Source of the DNA: Jejudonia soesokkakensis
GTDB taxonomy: Bacteria > Bacteroidota > Bacteroidia > Flavobacteriales > Flavobacteriaceae
Reading direction: 5' to 3'
NCBI RefSeq assembly: GCF_042664795.1
Contig: NZ_JBHTBN010000001.1
Span: 868,001 to 932,000, forward strand
DNA: 64,000 nucleotides
Shown piece by piece: positions 15,624 to 24,579 of the stretch. The notes beneath the pieces were generated by a model. It did not search any database. It worked only from the letters and a program-made list of their open reading frames with translations, and had not been told where the DNA came from. Made by a program: the position numbers and the translations under genes. How positions within the stretch are numbered: the first letter of the stretch is position 1; each line of letters opens with the position of its first letter.

Positions 15624-16415
15624 TTGAAGTATAAAAAAATTTTTAAAAACCTAGTAGGTTCAGATAATTTAAATGTTGTAAAAAAGACTCAATTTACGAA
15701 TGAGTTTCTTTATATATCGGCATTTCCTAAAAGTGGCTCATCCTTTATTTCACTTGTTTTAAGTCATTTGTTAGATACAAATTTTGTTGATTTGATTTAT
15801 TCACATTATAGGGAACAAGATTTGTATGAGCCAAAATTACAAGAATATTCAGATCGCAATACTATATCGAAGCATCATACTTTAGCTACAACTCCTAATA
15901 TAGATTTATTTCTAAAATATAACATTGCTCCAATAATACTTTTAAGGAATTTACCAGATATAGTAGTTTCATTGAGAGAACATATATCTAAAACAATGAG
16001 ATGGCCTCACTTTTATGTCCCTGATAATTTTAACAAAATATCTATAGAAGAACAACATGATTTGCTAATTGATATAGCATTACCTTGGTATTTATTCTTT
16101 TATACTAGTTGGACAAAGGTAAAAGATCAGAAGTTGATGCCAGTTAAATTCATTCAATATGAGCAATTTCATCAAAATCAATTAAATACTTTCAAAGAAA
16201 TTCTTGATTTTTGGAATTTAGAATGTAGCGAATCTAAGATTACTGAAAGCATGGAAGTTATATATAACTTGTCTAGTGATAAGAATCGAATTAATAAAGG
16301 AGAGATGAGTCGTGGAAGTAAGATTTTATCTAAAAGTCAATTGGAACGAATAGTTTTGTTGACAAAGCATTATCCAGATTTTAATTTCAATCCTATTTTA
16401 TATTTAAATAACTAA
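15624..16415 (+). CDS. Sulfotransferase-family protein
   Basis: Predicted to transfer sulfate from PAPS to the glycan in the cytoplasm. The 5'-phosphosulfate loop FPKSGSSFIS is at about residues 34-43, preceded by a beta strand (FLYISA). A 3'-phosphate-binding-like segment, IILLRNLPDIVVSL, follows around 105-118. The 263-residue length fits small bacterial carbohydrate sulfotransferases. The start is TTG at 15624, 9 nt after wzt, so translation is probably coupled. The DNA from here to about 23.8 kb looks more AT-rich than the flanking operon genes. Confidence 0.8.
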   Translation: MKYKKIFKNLVGSDNLNVVKKTQFTNEFLYISAFPKSGSSFISLVLSHLLDTNFVDLIYSHYREQDLYEPKLQEYSDRNTISKHHTLATTPNIDLFLKYNIAPIILLRNLPDIVVSLREHISKTMRWPHFYVPDNFNKISIEEQHDLLIDIALPWYLFFYTSWTKVKDQKLMPVKFIQYEQFHQNQLNTFKEILDFWNLECSESKITESMEVIYNLSSDKNRINKGEMSRGSKILSKSQLERIVLLTKHYPDFNFNPILYLNN

Positions 16416-16417
16416 CT

Positions 16418-17218
16418 ATGTATAAGTTCATTTCATACAGCCAACACGCTGATGACTATTTGGCATGGCAGATTTTAGGCAAAAAAAGAAATGGTGTTGT
16501 CGTGGAAGTAGGAGCTTTTGACGGACAACATTTAAGTAATAGTTACAGTCTTGAACAATTGGGATGGCAATCTATATGCGTGGAACCCAATCCTGATATT
16601 TTTAAAATACTTAAAAAAAATAGGCCTAATTCAAAAGTTTTTGAATGTGCAGTTGTGGGTGATGAAACTATAAGAGAAATCGATTTTTACAGTGAAGAAA
16701 TTGGTGTTTTATCTGGCTGTAATTATGATGAAGAAGATATTAAAAGAAGATATAAGAACCGTGGCTTAGTATATAAAGAACCTGAAAAGATTAAAGTCAA
16801 GGCAAAGACATTAAAATCTATTCTAGAAAATTCGGAACTAAAAAATAATAAAGTAGATATTATATCTATAGATGTTGAAGGATTTGAAATTGAAGTTTTA
16901 AAAGGTTTAGAAATTGATAACTTTGATGTTGGATTATTTATTATTGAAGCAAATACGGATATCGAAATTGATGCAGTTCTAAACTATTTTAAAACATATC
17001 CAAAATATATTAATATTGGTTCAAATAGACAAAATTTGTTTTTATTGAACAAAGAGTGGGTTAATAAAGAATGGCTAAGAAATCTAGATTTTGTTAATTA
17101 TATTAAAGCGGTTCAGAAACATCCAATAAGTGAAGATTTAACATTAGATTCAGTACCTCCAAAGTTTAAAACAACTAAAGATTTTCAGAAACTTTTAAGA
17201 AGATTCAAGCTCTTTTAA
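16418..17218 (+). CDS. FkbM-family SAM-dependent methyltransferase
   Basis: Second FkbM-type methyltransferase of the locus. SAM motif I is VVVEVGAFDGQ (about residues 26-36), motif II CVEPNPDIF near 54-62, and the family block IISIDVEGFEIEVLKGL near 146-162. The N-terminus starts almost directly at YSQHADDYLAWQIL, typical of glycan methyltransferases of this family that act on nucleotide-activated or lipid-linked sugars. It starts 2 nt after the preceding sulfotransferase. The acceptor sugar is not predictable. Confidence 0.87.
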   Translation: MYKFISYSQHADDYLAWQILGKKRNGVVVEVGAFDGQHLSNSYSLEQLGWQSICVEPNPDIFKILKKNRPNSKVFECAVVGDETIREIDFYSEEIGVLSGCNYDEEDIKRRYKNRGLVYKEPEKIKVKAKTLKSILENSELKNNKVDIISIDVEGFEIEVLKGLEIDNFDVGLFIIEANTDIEIDAVLNYFKTYPKYINIGSNRQNLFLLNKEWVNKEWLRNLDFVNYIKAVQKHPISEDLTLDSVPPKFKTTKDFQKLLRRFKLF

Positions 17219-17265
17219 AGATTTTAAAAAGGATAACATTTGATATAATTAATTCTGAAGTTAAA

Positions 17266-18165
17266 ATGATGAAAATAGTACATATCGTTAATCCTGTGAA
17301 CGTTGGGCCAGCATCAGATTTATTTAAAGCACAGCCTATTACCTTTGAGTCAATGCGAAAAGCAAAAGAATTTTCTAAAGGAGCGATAGAAGTAGCTCTG
17401 GTTACTACCCAGTATTCAGAAGATCATGATATTATTCCTGCCTATTTTTATAAAGCTCCAGATCTAAAACATTCCGTTATGGATGTTGATGATTTTAAAA
17501 AGACACGTAAGCTTCCTTTTATAAAAGATATTTTAGATCGAGCTGTGGAAAGTTCATTGGATGCAGAATATATTGTATACACAAACGTAGATATTGCCCT
17601 CTTGCCGCATTTTTATCTTTTTGTAAAAGAAAAAATTGAAATAGGGTTAGACGCATTTGTTATTAATAGGCGGACCATCTCAAAAGAATACGATTTGGAT
17701 ACCCTAGCATCTGCTTACAGCGATTTGGGTGTAGAACATCCTGGATTTGATTGTTTTGTAATACGTAAAGATTTGATAGCTTCCTTACATCTCGGGTCCA
17801 TATGTATTGGGGCTAACTGGATAGGTAGAACCATGTTTGCAAATCTCATAACCTATTGTAATAATTATGAATTATTTAAATATGAGCACCTAACTTTTCA
17901 CATAGGAGAAGATGGCGCTTGGCTTGTTTCAGATTTTTCAGAATTTGATACCCACAATAAAAAAGAACTTTATCGGATAATCAATGAGCTTAAGAATGAA
18001 GCAAAAAGCGCAAGTACAGTTGCTGGATTACAAGAGATTAAATCTTTTATGGATAATTATGGATTAAATCCAATGATTGAAAAACCACCCTATAATCCAA
18101 ATATCTGGACAAGACTTAAGAAAAAAATTAAAAAGGGTATAAAAATAATCTTTGATAAAAATTAG
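17266..18165 (+). CDS. Putative nucleotide-sugar transferase-like protein, unknown
   Basis: A 299-residue protein I do not recognise as a named family. Position and fold clues suggest a GT-A type enzyme: the segment EYIVYTNVDIALLPHFY (about residues 100-116) has an Asn-Val-Asp motif after a hydrophobic strand, as in metal-binding DXD sites, and a basic C-terminus (LKKKIKKGIKII) resembles membrane-surface anchors of glycosyltransferases. There is no signal peptide or membrane helix. It lies between a methyltransferase and an aminotransferase gene. Gene borders are secure, function is tentative. Confidence 0.65.
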   Translation: MMKIVHIVNPVNVGPASDLFKAQPITFESMRKAKEFSKGAIEVALVTTQYSEDHDIIPAYFYKAPDLKHSVMDVDDFKKTRKLPFIKDILDRAVESSLDAEYIVYTNVDIALLPHFYLFVKEKIEIGLDAFVINRRTISKEYDLDTLASAYSDLGVEHPGFDCFVIRKDLIASLHLGSICIGANWIGRTMFANLITYCNNYELFKYEHLTFHIGEDGAWLVSDFSEFDTHNKKELYRIINELKNEAKSASTVAGLQEIKSFMDNYGLNPMIEKPPYNPNIWTRLKKKIKKGIKIIFDKN

Positions 18166-18228
18166 ATTGAGTATTTTCATCACAACAACTAATAGTAAAT
18201 AAATTTTCTTTTAACAAGTTCAATTAAA

Positions 18229-19293
18229 ATGATAAATGTTACCCAGACTTTTTTACCACCCCAAGATGAGTTTCAAATCATATTGGAGCGAGCATGGTCA
18301 AAAGGCTGGATGACAAACCGAGGTGAGTTAGTAAAAGAATTAGAATATAAATTAAAAGAATATTTAAAGGTTCCAAATATCATTGCAATGACCAATGGAA
18401 CGCTTCCCATTCAGATAGCTATTAAAGCATTAGGCTTGACCGGTGAAATTATTACTCCAGCCTTTAGTTATGTTGCAACCACATCTAGTATCGTTTGGGA
18501 AGGATGTATACCTGTATTTGTTGATATTCATCCAGAATATCTTACTATTGATGAGACATTGATTGAAGCGGCTATCACTCCTTTAACGACGGCAATTTTA
18601 GCAACACATGTTTTTGGAAACCCCTGCCATGTAGAAGCAATTGAAAAGATTGCAAAAAAGCATAATTTAAAAGTGATTTATGATGCAGCACACTGTTTTG
18701 GTGTGGATCATAAAGGGAAAAGTATCTTTGAATATGGAGATGTAAGTACTTGTAGTTTTCATGCTACCAAATTATTTCATACAGGAGAAGGAGGTGCTTT
18801 AGTTTGTAAACCAGAACTATTTGATTCTATGTATTTTGGTCATAATTTTGGACATGATGGACCTGAAACTTTCAGAGGTTTAGGAATTAATGCAAAAATG
18901 AGTGAACTACAAGCGGCTATGGGCTTGTCTGTACTTCCCTATATGGATAAAATCCTGACAAATAGAGAGCATGTTGTTGCTTATTACAATGCTCATCTTG
19001 CGAATTGTGGATTGAAAATAAGAGCAAATTCTAAATGGAATTTCTCTTATTATCCTATTTTGTTTGATTCTGAAAGACAATTACTTAAAACCGTATTAAG
19101 ATTAAATGAGGCTTCTATTTTCCCAAGAAGGTATTTTTATCCAAGTCTGGACAGCTTAAACTACACAACTGTATCTAAAGTTCCAGTCACCCATGAAATC
19201 ACTCGGCGAATTTTATGTTTACCACTTTCACATAATCTTAAAGAATCAGATTTAAAACGAATTGTAGACATTATTAATAATACAAATGACTGA
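18229..19293 (+). CDS. DegT/DnrJ/EryC1/StrS-family aminotransferase
   Basis: PLP-dependent enzyme predicted to aminate a nucleotide-linked keto-sugar. The PLP lysine is K181 in the segment SFHATKLFHTGEGG, and D152 in YDAAHCFG would bind the pyridine nitrogen. The substrate-binding N-terminal part (PAFSYVATTSSIVW, about 77-90) is normal for the family. At 354 residues it is on the short side. No matching dehydratase lies in the window, so the keto-sugar must be made elsewhere. The gene lies among glycosyl-modifying enzymes and its stop overlaps the next start by 1 nt. Confidence 0.85.
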   Translation: MINVTQTFLPPQDEFQIILERAWSKGWMTNRGELVKELEYKLKEYLKVPNIIAMTNGTLPIQIAIKALGLTGEIITPAFSYVATTSSIVWEGCIPVFVDIHPEYLTIDETLIEAAITPLTTAILATHVFGNPCHVEAIEKIAKKHNLKVIYDAAHCFGVDHKGKSIFEYGDVSTCSFHATKLFHTGEGGALVCKPELFDSMYFGHNFGHDGPETFRGLGINAKMSELQAAMGLSVLPYMDKILTNREHVVAYYNAHLANCGLKIRANSKWNFSYYPILFDSERQLLKTVLRLNEASIFPRRYFYPSLDSLNYTTVSKVPVTHEITRRILCLPLSHNLKESDLKRIVDIINNTND

Positions 19294-20174
19294 TGAATCA
19301 CCAGTCCCCATTTTTTATACTTGCAAATCCCAGAAGTGGCTCATCCCTTCTTAGAATTATTTGTGATTGTAATAGTAAACTTACCGTGCCACCCGAGAGT
19401 GGATTTCTTTTATGGTGGAAATCCAAATATGAAAATATATCTACAAAGGATTTAAGAGATCCAATACAAATTGAGAAGTTGGTGACAGATATCCTTAGTT
19501 CAAAAAAAATTGAAACATGGCAACTTGAAAAAGAGCAACTCATACAATATCTTATATATCATAATCCAGTTTCATATGCTCATGTTGGTTCGCTTGTATA
19601 TTATTTTCAGGCACTTATGAGAAAAAAAAAGCCAATTGTCTGGGGTGATAAAAACAACTATTATATACATCACCTATATGATTTGATTGAATTGTACCCT
19701 GATGCCAAGTATATACACCTTGTGAGAGATGGAAGAGATGTAGCTTGTTCCTATAGAAACTTAACATCAATTGTCTCAACGAGTGATTATTTTCCCAATT
19801 TACCCGTTGATATAAGTGAAATTGCCAAGGAATGGGCGGATAACAATCGCCGAATAGAACTTTTTTTGAAAACTAATGCTAAGAACAACTTTCTTTTAGT
19901 TAAATATGAAGACTTAGTTAGATCTATGAAGGATACATGTATAAAAATTAGTGAATTTCTCAATGTACCTTTTGATAAAACGATGTTAGAGTATAATGTT
20001 TTGAATAAAAAAAACAATCTTGAACCTTCACAAACCGTGGATTGGAAAATGAATACATTGAAAAAACCTGACACTAGTAGGATACATCAATATAAGTTGC
20101 AATTTTCTGCTGAAGAATTGGATTTATTTAATTTACATGCTGGAAGTGCTTTAAAAAACTATGGATATGTCTAA
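19293..20174 (+). CDS. Sulfotransferase-family protein
   Basis: Second predicted PAPS-dependent carbohydrate sulfotransferase. The 5'-phosphosulfate loop is NPRSGSSLLR at about residues 12-21 and the 3'-phosphate-binding segment HLVRDGRDVACSY at about 142-154 is a good match to the family. A Lys-Tyr-Glu-Asp-Leu motif (KYEDL, about 205-209) is also typical. The 293-residue length is normal. It overlaps the aminotransferase by 1 nt and the next glycosyltransferase by 14 nt, giving tight translational coupling. Confidence 0.85.
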   Translation: MNHQSPFFILANPRSGSSLLRIICDCNSKLTVPPESGFLLWWKSKYENISTKDLRDPIQIEKLVTDILSSKKIETWQLEKEQLIQYLIYHNPVSYAHVGSLVYYFQALMRKKKPIVWGDKNNYYIHHLYDLIELYPDAKYIHLVRDGRDVACSYRNLTSIVSTSDYFPNLPVDISEIAKEWADNNRRIELFLKTNAKNNFLLVKYEDLVRSMKDTCIKISEFLNVPFDKTMLEYNVLNKKNNLEPSQTVDWKMNTLKKPDTSRIHQYKLQFSAEELDLFNLHAGSALKNYGYV

Positions 20175-21150
20175 GAATACTCCATTTATTCTCAGTGTCA
20201 GACTCATGACCTTTAATCATGTCGACTACATTTTGCAGGCTATGGAGAGTATTGATTCTCAGAAAACTGATTTTGATTTTGAAGTAGTAGTAGGAGACGA
20301 TTTTTCTACTGATGGAACTATTGAAATAGTAAAATCATTTCAATCAAAAAACCCCAAAGCACATTGGAAAATTATTTCACGAGTTAAAGGAGATCAATAT
20401 TATCTAGATCGACAAAGCAACGGAAGAGTTCAAAATTTTTATGATATTTTAATAAATTGTTCAGGGAAATATATTGCACTGCTCGATGGAGATGATTATT
20501 GGACGGATGATTTAAAATTACAAAAACAGGTAGATTTTCTTGAATCTCGGAAAGAAGCGGTGGGTTGTTTTCATAATTCTATAGTAGTTGATGAAACTAA
20601 CAAATTAAAATGGGCTAGATATTTTGAAGGTGTTGATGGAAGGTCTTATAACCAGTATGATTCTGTAAGTGGATTAAGAAGTGCTTACAGTACTGGATCT
20701 CTTGTGTTTCGTAATGATGCAATTAAACCTTATTTAGATGATTTCTTAAAAATTGGAACCGATTTTATTTTGGAGGTACTAATCACAAATAGGGGTGATT
20801 TATTTTTTATGGATCAAAATATGTCAGCTTATAGATTTCATGAGGGAGGTGTTTGGCAGGGTAGTTCAAATGAAAAAAATGAGATGGAGATTATAAAAAG
20901 ATTTTTATTTTTATTTCATCATGAACCTTATAGGAGTAGGTATAATTCACTTTTATGGAATGAAATAATGGATAGATATCATAATCTTCTTAGTCAAACA
21001 AAGGATCAAGAATCTAAGCAAGCAATTAATGATAAAATCTATAAGTTTTTAAATTATTCGGAACTACGAACCTATAAATATTTTTTTAATAGAATGAAAA
21101 CTTCAATGAGGTACCGACGAAAAAAAATTATAGCAAGTTTTAAAAAATAA
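20161..21150 (+). CDS. Family 2 glycosyltransferase
   Basis: Cytoplasmic GT-A enzyme that would add a sugar to the lipid-linked repeat unit. The N-terminal nucleotide-binding part includes VVVGDDFSTDGT (about residues 41-52) and the metal-binding LLDGDDYW motif (about 102-109). The acceptor-side region has the acid pair expected in inverting GT2 enzymes, but the exact catalytic base cannot be assigned. At 329 residues it is typical. The C-terminus is Lys/Arg-rich (YRRKKIIASFKK), consistent with membrane-surface attachment. Confidence 0.87.
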   Translation: MDMSKNTPFILSVRLMTFNHVDYILQAMESIDSQKTDFDFEVVVGDDFSTDGTIEIVKSFQSKNPKAHWKIISRVKGDQYYLDRQSNGRVQNFYDILINCSGKYIALLDGDDYWTDDLKLQKQVDFLESRKEAVGCFHNSIVVDETNKLKWARYFEGVDGRSYNQYDSVSGLRSAYSTGSLVFRNDAIKPYLDDFLKIGTDFILEVLITNRGDLFFMDQNMSAYRFHEGGVWQGSSNEKNEMEIIKRFLFLFHHEPYRSRYNSLLWNEIMDRYHNLLSQTKDQESKQAINDKIYKFLNYSELRTYKYFFNRMKTSMRYRRKKIIASFKK

Positions 21151-21177
21151 TTTTTTAAAATATTTGATAAGTCCAAA

Positions 21178-21993
21178 ATGTGTGTTTTTTCCATTATCAT
21201 ACCAACATTTAATTCAGGTGTAACCTTACCAATTGCTCTCGAAAGCATTGTGCAACAAACAGAGCAAAGCATAGAGGTTTTGATTATGGATTGTCTATCT
21301 ACGGACCATACCCTGGAAATTGCTAATACATATGAGACTAAATTCTCATGTATGAAAATTATTTCTCAAAAGGACAAAGGTATTTACGATGCCATGAACA
21401 AGGGAATCGACAATGCAACTGGAAATTGGATACTTTTTTTAGGAAGTGATGATTCTTTATATGATTTAAGTGTTTTAGAAACTGTAAAAAAAAAGATTGA
21501 CAATACAAATGCTAAAGTCGTCTATGGTAACGCTAAGATTCAAGGTGATACAGGATGGGCAAAAGATGGAGAAGTCTATGCGGGAGCATTTAATTTGTCC
21601 AAACTTTTAAATCAAAATATTTGTCATCAAGCTATATTTTATAATAAAGATTTTATCAAAAATGAGATAGGTTATTTTAACTTAAAATATACAAAAAGCT
21701 CTGATTGGGATTTCAATTTACGTTGTTGGGCTAAATCACCTTTTCAGTATATAGATTTAATCGTTGCAAATTTTAAGGCTGGAGGATTTTCAACCCATGC
21801 TACAGATACGGGAATTTTAGATGATTTTATTGATAACGTTAGAAGATATTTTGGGATTAGTTTATTTCATCCTTTATTAAATAATCCTACATTTGGATTT
21901 TATGGAATTGTGCTCACAAAACAACAAGAACAACACCCCTTTCGCTTTAAGTACGAAAAATTAAAGAAACGGTTCTTTACAAAAATTAGGTAA
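21178..21993 (+). CDS. Family 2 glycosyltransferase
   Basis: A GT-A glycosyltransferase of 271 residues. The opening FSIIIPTFNSG (about residues 4-14) and the MDCLSTDHTLEIA segment (about 36-48) form the nucleotide-sugar site; the DXD-like site is in FLGSDDSLYD (about 89-98). The KDKGIYDAMNKGI block near 66-78 is typical of WcaA-like GT2 enzymes. Donor and acceptor cannot be read from sequence. Starts 27 nt after the previous gene. Confidence 0.87.
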   Translation: MCVFSIIIPTFNSGVTLPIALESIVQQTEQSIEVLIMDCLSTDHTLEIANTYETKFSCMKIISQKDKGIYDAMNKGIDNATGNWILFLGSDDSLYDLSVLETVKKKIDNTNAKVVYGNAKIQGDTGWAKDGEVYAGAFNLSKLLNQNICHQAIFYNKDFIKNEIGYFNLKYTKSSDWDFNLRCWAKSPFQYIDLIVANFKAGGFSTHATDTGILDDFIDNVRRYFGISLFHPLLNNPTFGFYGIVLTKQQEQHPFRFKYEKLKKRFFTKIR

Positions 21994-22000
21994 TTACTAG

Positions 22001-23011
22001 ATGAATATTACTACCAAGTTTGCATTTACAATTTGCTCCAATAATTATTTGGGACAAGCAAATGCGCTCAAAGAATCTTTCTTAACGCATAATCCAACGT
22101 TTACTTTTTACATTATATTAGTTGATAAAAGGTCGGAGCAAGTTGATTATACAAATTTTAACCCAGCCCAGATTCTTACCATTGCAGAAATTGATGGCTT
22201 GGATTTGCCAGATTTAATATCTCGATATGATATTATTGAATTAAATACCTCTATAAAGCCAAGTGTTTTCAAGCATATAATTTCTAATAATATAAATGCA
22301 GAGGTCATCTATTATTTGGATCCAGACCTTTATTTCTATGACACTTTAGAAGAGGTTACTACAATTTTAAAGACTAAAAATGCGGTTCTAACCCCACATA
22401 TTCTTAGTGAAATTCCAAGAGATGGCATGTTGCCAGATGAGAATATATTTTTAAAATTTGGAATATATAACCTTGGTTTTATTGGTATAAATGTAAATAG
22501 CGAATTTTCACTTAAAATGCTTGATTGGTGGGAAGAACGGACTATCCATCATGGCTATAACTGGCCTAAGATAGGATATTTTGTGGATCAATTATGGATG
22601 GCTCTTGCCCCCATATTTTTTGACAATGTTGAAATTCTAAAAACCTTTAATTATAATATGGCTCCTTGGAATCTACATGAGCGTCGTATTATATCAATTA
22701 AGGGAAATAAGGTATTATTGAACGATGAAACCAATCTTGTTTTTTATCATTTTAGTAAGTTAGCGAATAATGACAAAGACATCTCTAGAGAATATAACAG
22801 GTACACTTTTGAAGATTTTCCTTTATTAAAAGAATTATATAACAACTACCAAAAAACGATTGAATCTCATCATTATACCAATTATAAGAATATCCCTATT
22901 GGGTATGATGTTAGGCAGATAGTTTCTAAAAAGTATGTAAAAGGTTCGCTATTAAAGCGATTGTTAAAACGGCTGGCATTAATTTTAAACAATACTGCCG
23001 ACAAGGCTTAG
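22001..23011 (+). CDS. Putative glycosyltransferase with DPD motif
   Basis: A 336-residue protein that resembles GT8-like or related GT-A enzymes. The N-terminal FTICSNNYLGQANALKES segment (about residues 9-26) and the motif YYLDPDLYFYD (about 105-115) with a metal-binding Asp-Pro-Asp support this. The later segment WLPKIGYFVDQLW-like region (about 186-198) and a basic C-terminus (LLKRLLKRLAL) are consistent with a membrane-surface glycosyltransferase. The family number is uncertain. It starts 7 nt after the preceding gene. Confidence 0.75.
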   Translation: MNITTKFAFTICSNNYLGQANALKESFLTHNPTFTFYIILVDKRSEQVDYTNFNPAQILTIAEIDGLDLPDLISRYDIIELNTSIKPSVFKHIISNNINAEVIYYLDPDLYFYDTLEEVTTILKTKNAVLTPHILSEIPRDGMLPDENIFLKFGIYNLGFIGINVNSEFSLKMLDWWEERTIHHGYNWPKIGYFVDQLWMALAPIFFDNVEILKTFNYNMAPWNLHERRIISIKGNKVLLNDETNLVFYHFSKLANNDKDISREYNRYTFEDFPLLKELYNNYQKTIESHHYTNYKNIPIGYDVRQIVSKKYVKGSLLKRLLKRLALILNNTADKA

Positions 23012-23014
23012 TTC

Positions 23015-23836
23015 ATGATTTCAGTAATTACAATAAATTTTAATAATAAGCTTGGGCTTGAGCGCACTTTAAAAAGTGTTATCTCTCAAAGAGATTTAGA
23101 TTTCGAATATATTGTAATTGATGGAAATAGTACTGATGGCAGTAAAGATTTATTAGAATTAAATAAAAATGCAATCTCTATACTAGTAAGCGAGCCTGAT
23201 TCTGGGATTTATAACGCTATGAATAAAGGAATACGTTTGGCTTCTGGAGACTATCTTCTATTCTTAAATAGTGGTGATGTTTTATTTAATGATACAGTTT
23301 TGAACAGAGTTTTTAATTCTTTAAATAATGATATAGATATCTTTTATGGAGACTTAATCTTAATTAATAATTTTAATGACATTGAGGATATATATCCTAA
23401 TAACATCTCTTTTGCCTTTCTCTTTGAAAAGTCACTGCCGCATCCTGCGACATTTATCAAAAAGGAATTATTTTATAAATACCATTACTACAGTGAAAAT
23501 CTTAACATTGTTGCTGATTGGGAGTTTTTTATGTTAGCGATTATAAAATATAATGTCAGTATTAAACACCTTGGATTTTTCATCACGAAATTTGATACAA
23601 CTGGTATTTCTAACCAATCCAAATATAGAGAAGCTATTATAAAGGAAAGGGATTATGTTATGATGCAACATTTTCCATTACTCATTGAATTGTTAAAAGA
23701 TTTCAATTTATTTAATTCTAATAGATTTAAACTTTTACGAATATTGGAAGGCTCTAAGCTTGCTCAAAAATTGAACTCCCTCTGGTTGCGATTGTTGCTA
23801 TTTTTTCTGAAAGGAAAACGATTAAAGGACCTATAA
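23015..23836 (+). CDS. Family 2 glycosyltransferase
   Basis: GT-A enzyme of 273 residues. The opening ISVITINFNN (about residues 2-11), IDGNSTDGSKDLL (about 36-48), SGIYNAMNKGI (about 65-75) and the DXD-like FLNSGDVLF (about 87-95) are all standard GT2 blocks. The His-Pro-Ala-Thr segment after LPHPATF near 143 is common in sugar transferases of capsule loci. Its 3' end overlaps the next gene by 1 nt. Sugar specificity is not predictable. Confidence 0.87.
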   Translation: MISVITINFNNKLGLERTLKSVISQRDLDFEYIVIDGNSTDGSKDLLELNKNAISILVSEPDSGIYNAMNKGIRLASGDYLLFLNSGDVLFNDTVLNRVFNSLNNDIDIFYGDLILINNFNDIEDIYPNNISFAFLFEKSLPHPATFIKKELFYKYHYYSENLNIVADWEFFMLAIIKYNVSIKHLGFFITKFDTTGISNQSKYREAIIKERDYVMMQHFPLLIELLKDFNLFNSNRFKLLRILEGSKLAQKLNSLWLRLLLFFLKGKRLKDL

Positions 23837-24579
23837 TGATCCCAAAAAAACTTCATTACTGCTGGTTTGGAGGTGGTCCAAAACCGATTTCTTTTCATAA
23901 ATGTCTGGAGAGCTGGAAACACTTTTGTCCCGATTTTGAGATCATCGAGTGGAATGAAACCAATGCTCCCAATAAAGGACAAGCTTTTTATAAAAATGCC
24001 CTACGAAAACAACAGTATGCGTTTGTGGCTGATACTGTACGAGCGGAAGTCTTATATATCCATGGGGGTATTTATTTAGATACCGATATGCTACTTCTAA
24101 AACCATTAGACCTATTGTTACCCTATCAATTCTTTAGTGGCGAAGAGGTAGCTGGAAGAGTCGCGTATGGCTTATGGGGTGCTACCCCAAAGCATCGGTT
24201 TTTAAAAGCCATGAAGTCCTTTTACGATACTGCTTATTTTAATGAATTTTCACCGCCAGTTATTACGCATGCTTTTAAAGATTTAGTGCAACAAGAGAAT
24301 TTAAAATCGAATGAAGTTATTTTTCCACCCGAAATTTTTTATCCGATTCCTTATGAAAACAGAGCAGCAGCGTATAGCTCTTTTATTACCGATGCAACGA
24401 TGGCTGTGCATTTGTGGGATCATTCTTGGAACATAACAAAAGAGGAAACTAAGGGAACTTTACTAAAAAAAATCACGACGGTCTGTTCGGATTATTTATT
24501 TTATGGGTACCCCACTCCTTATTTAAAAAGGTATGCAAAAGAATTTGGTCGTAAATTGTATCATAAAATTTTTACATGA
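23836..24579 (+). CDS. GT32-like glycosyltransferase (DXD sugar-binding family)
   Basis: A 247-residue protein starting PKKLHYCWFGGG (about residues 3-14), typical of mannosyl/galactosyl transferases of the Gly_transf_sug group. The metal-binding motif is in HGGIYLDTDMLLLKPL (about 76-91) with Asp-Thr-Asp. The usual C-terminal HLWDHSW segment (about 197-203) is present. It overlaps both neighbours by a few nucleotides. Acceptor and donor are not predictable, but this family often adds galactose or mannose in capsule loci. Confidence 0.87.
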   Translation: MIPKKLHYCWFGGGPKPISFHKCLESWKHFCPDFEIIEWNETNAPNKGQAFYKNALRKQQYAFVADTVRAEVLYIHGGIYLDTDMLLLKPLDLLLPYQFFSGEEVAGRVAYGLWGATPKHRFLKAMKSFYDTAYFNEFSPPVITHAFKDLVQQENLKSNEVIFPPEIFYPIPYENRAAAYSSFITDATMAVHLWDHSWNITKEETKGTLLKKITTVCSDYLFYGYPTPYLKRYAKEFGRKLYHKIFT

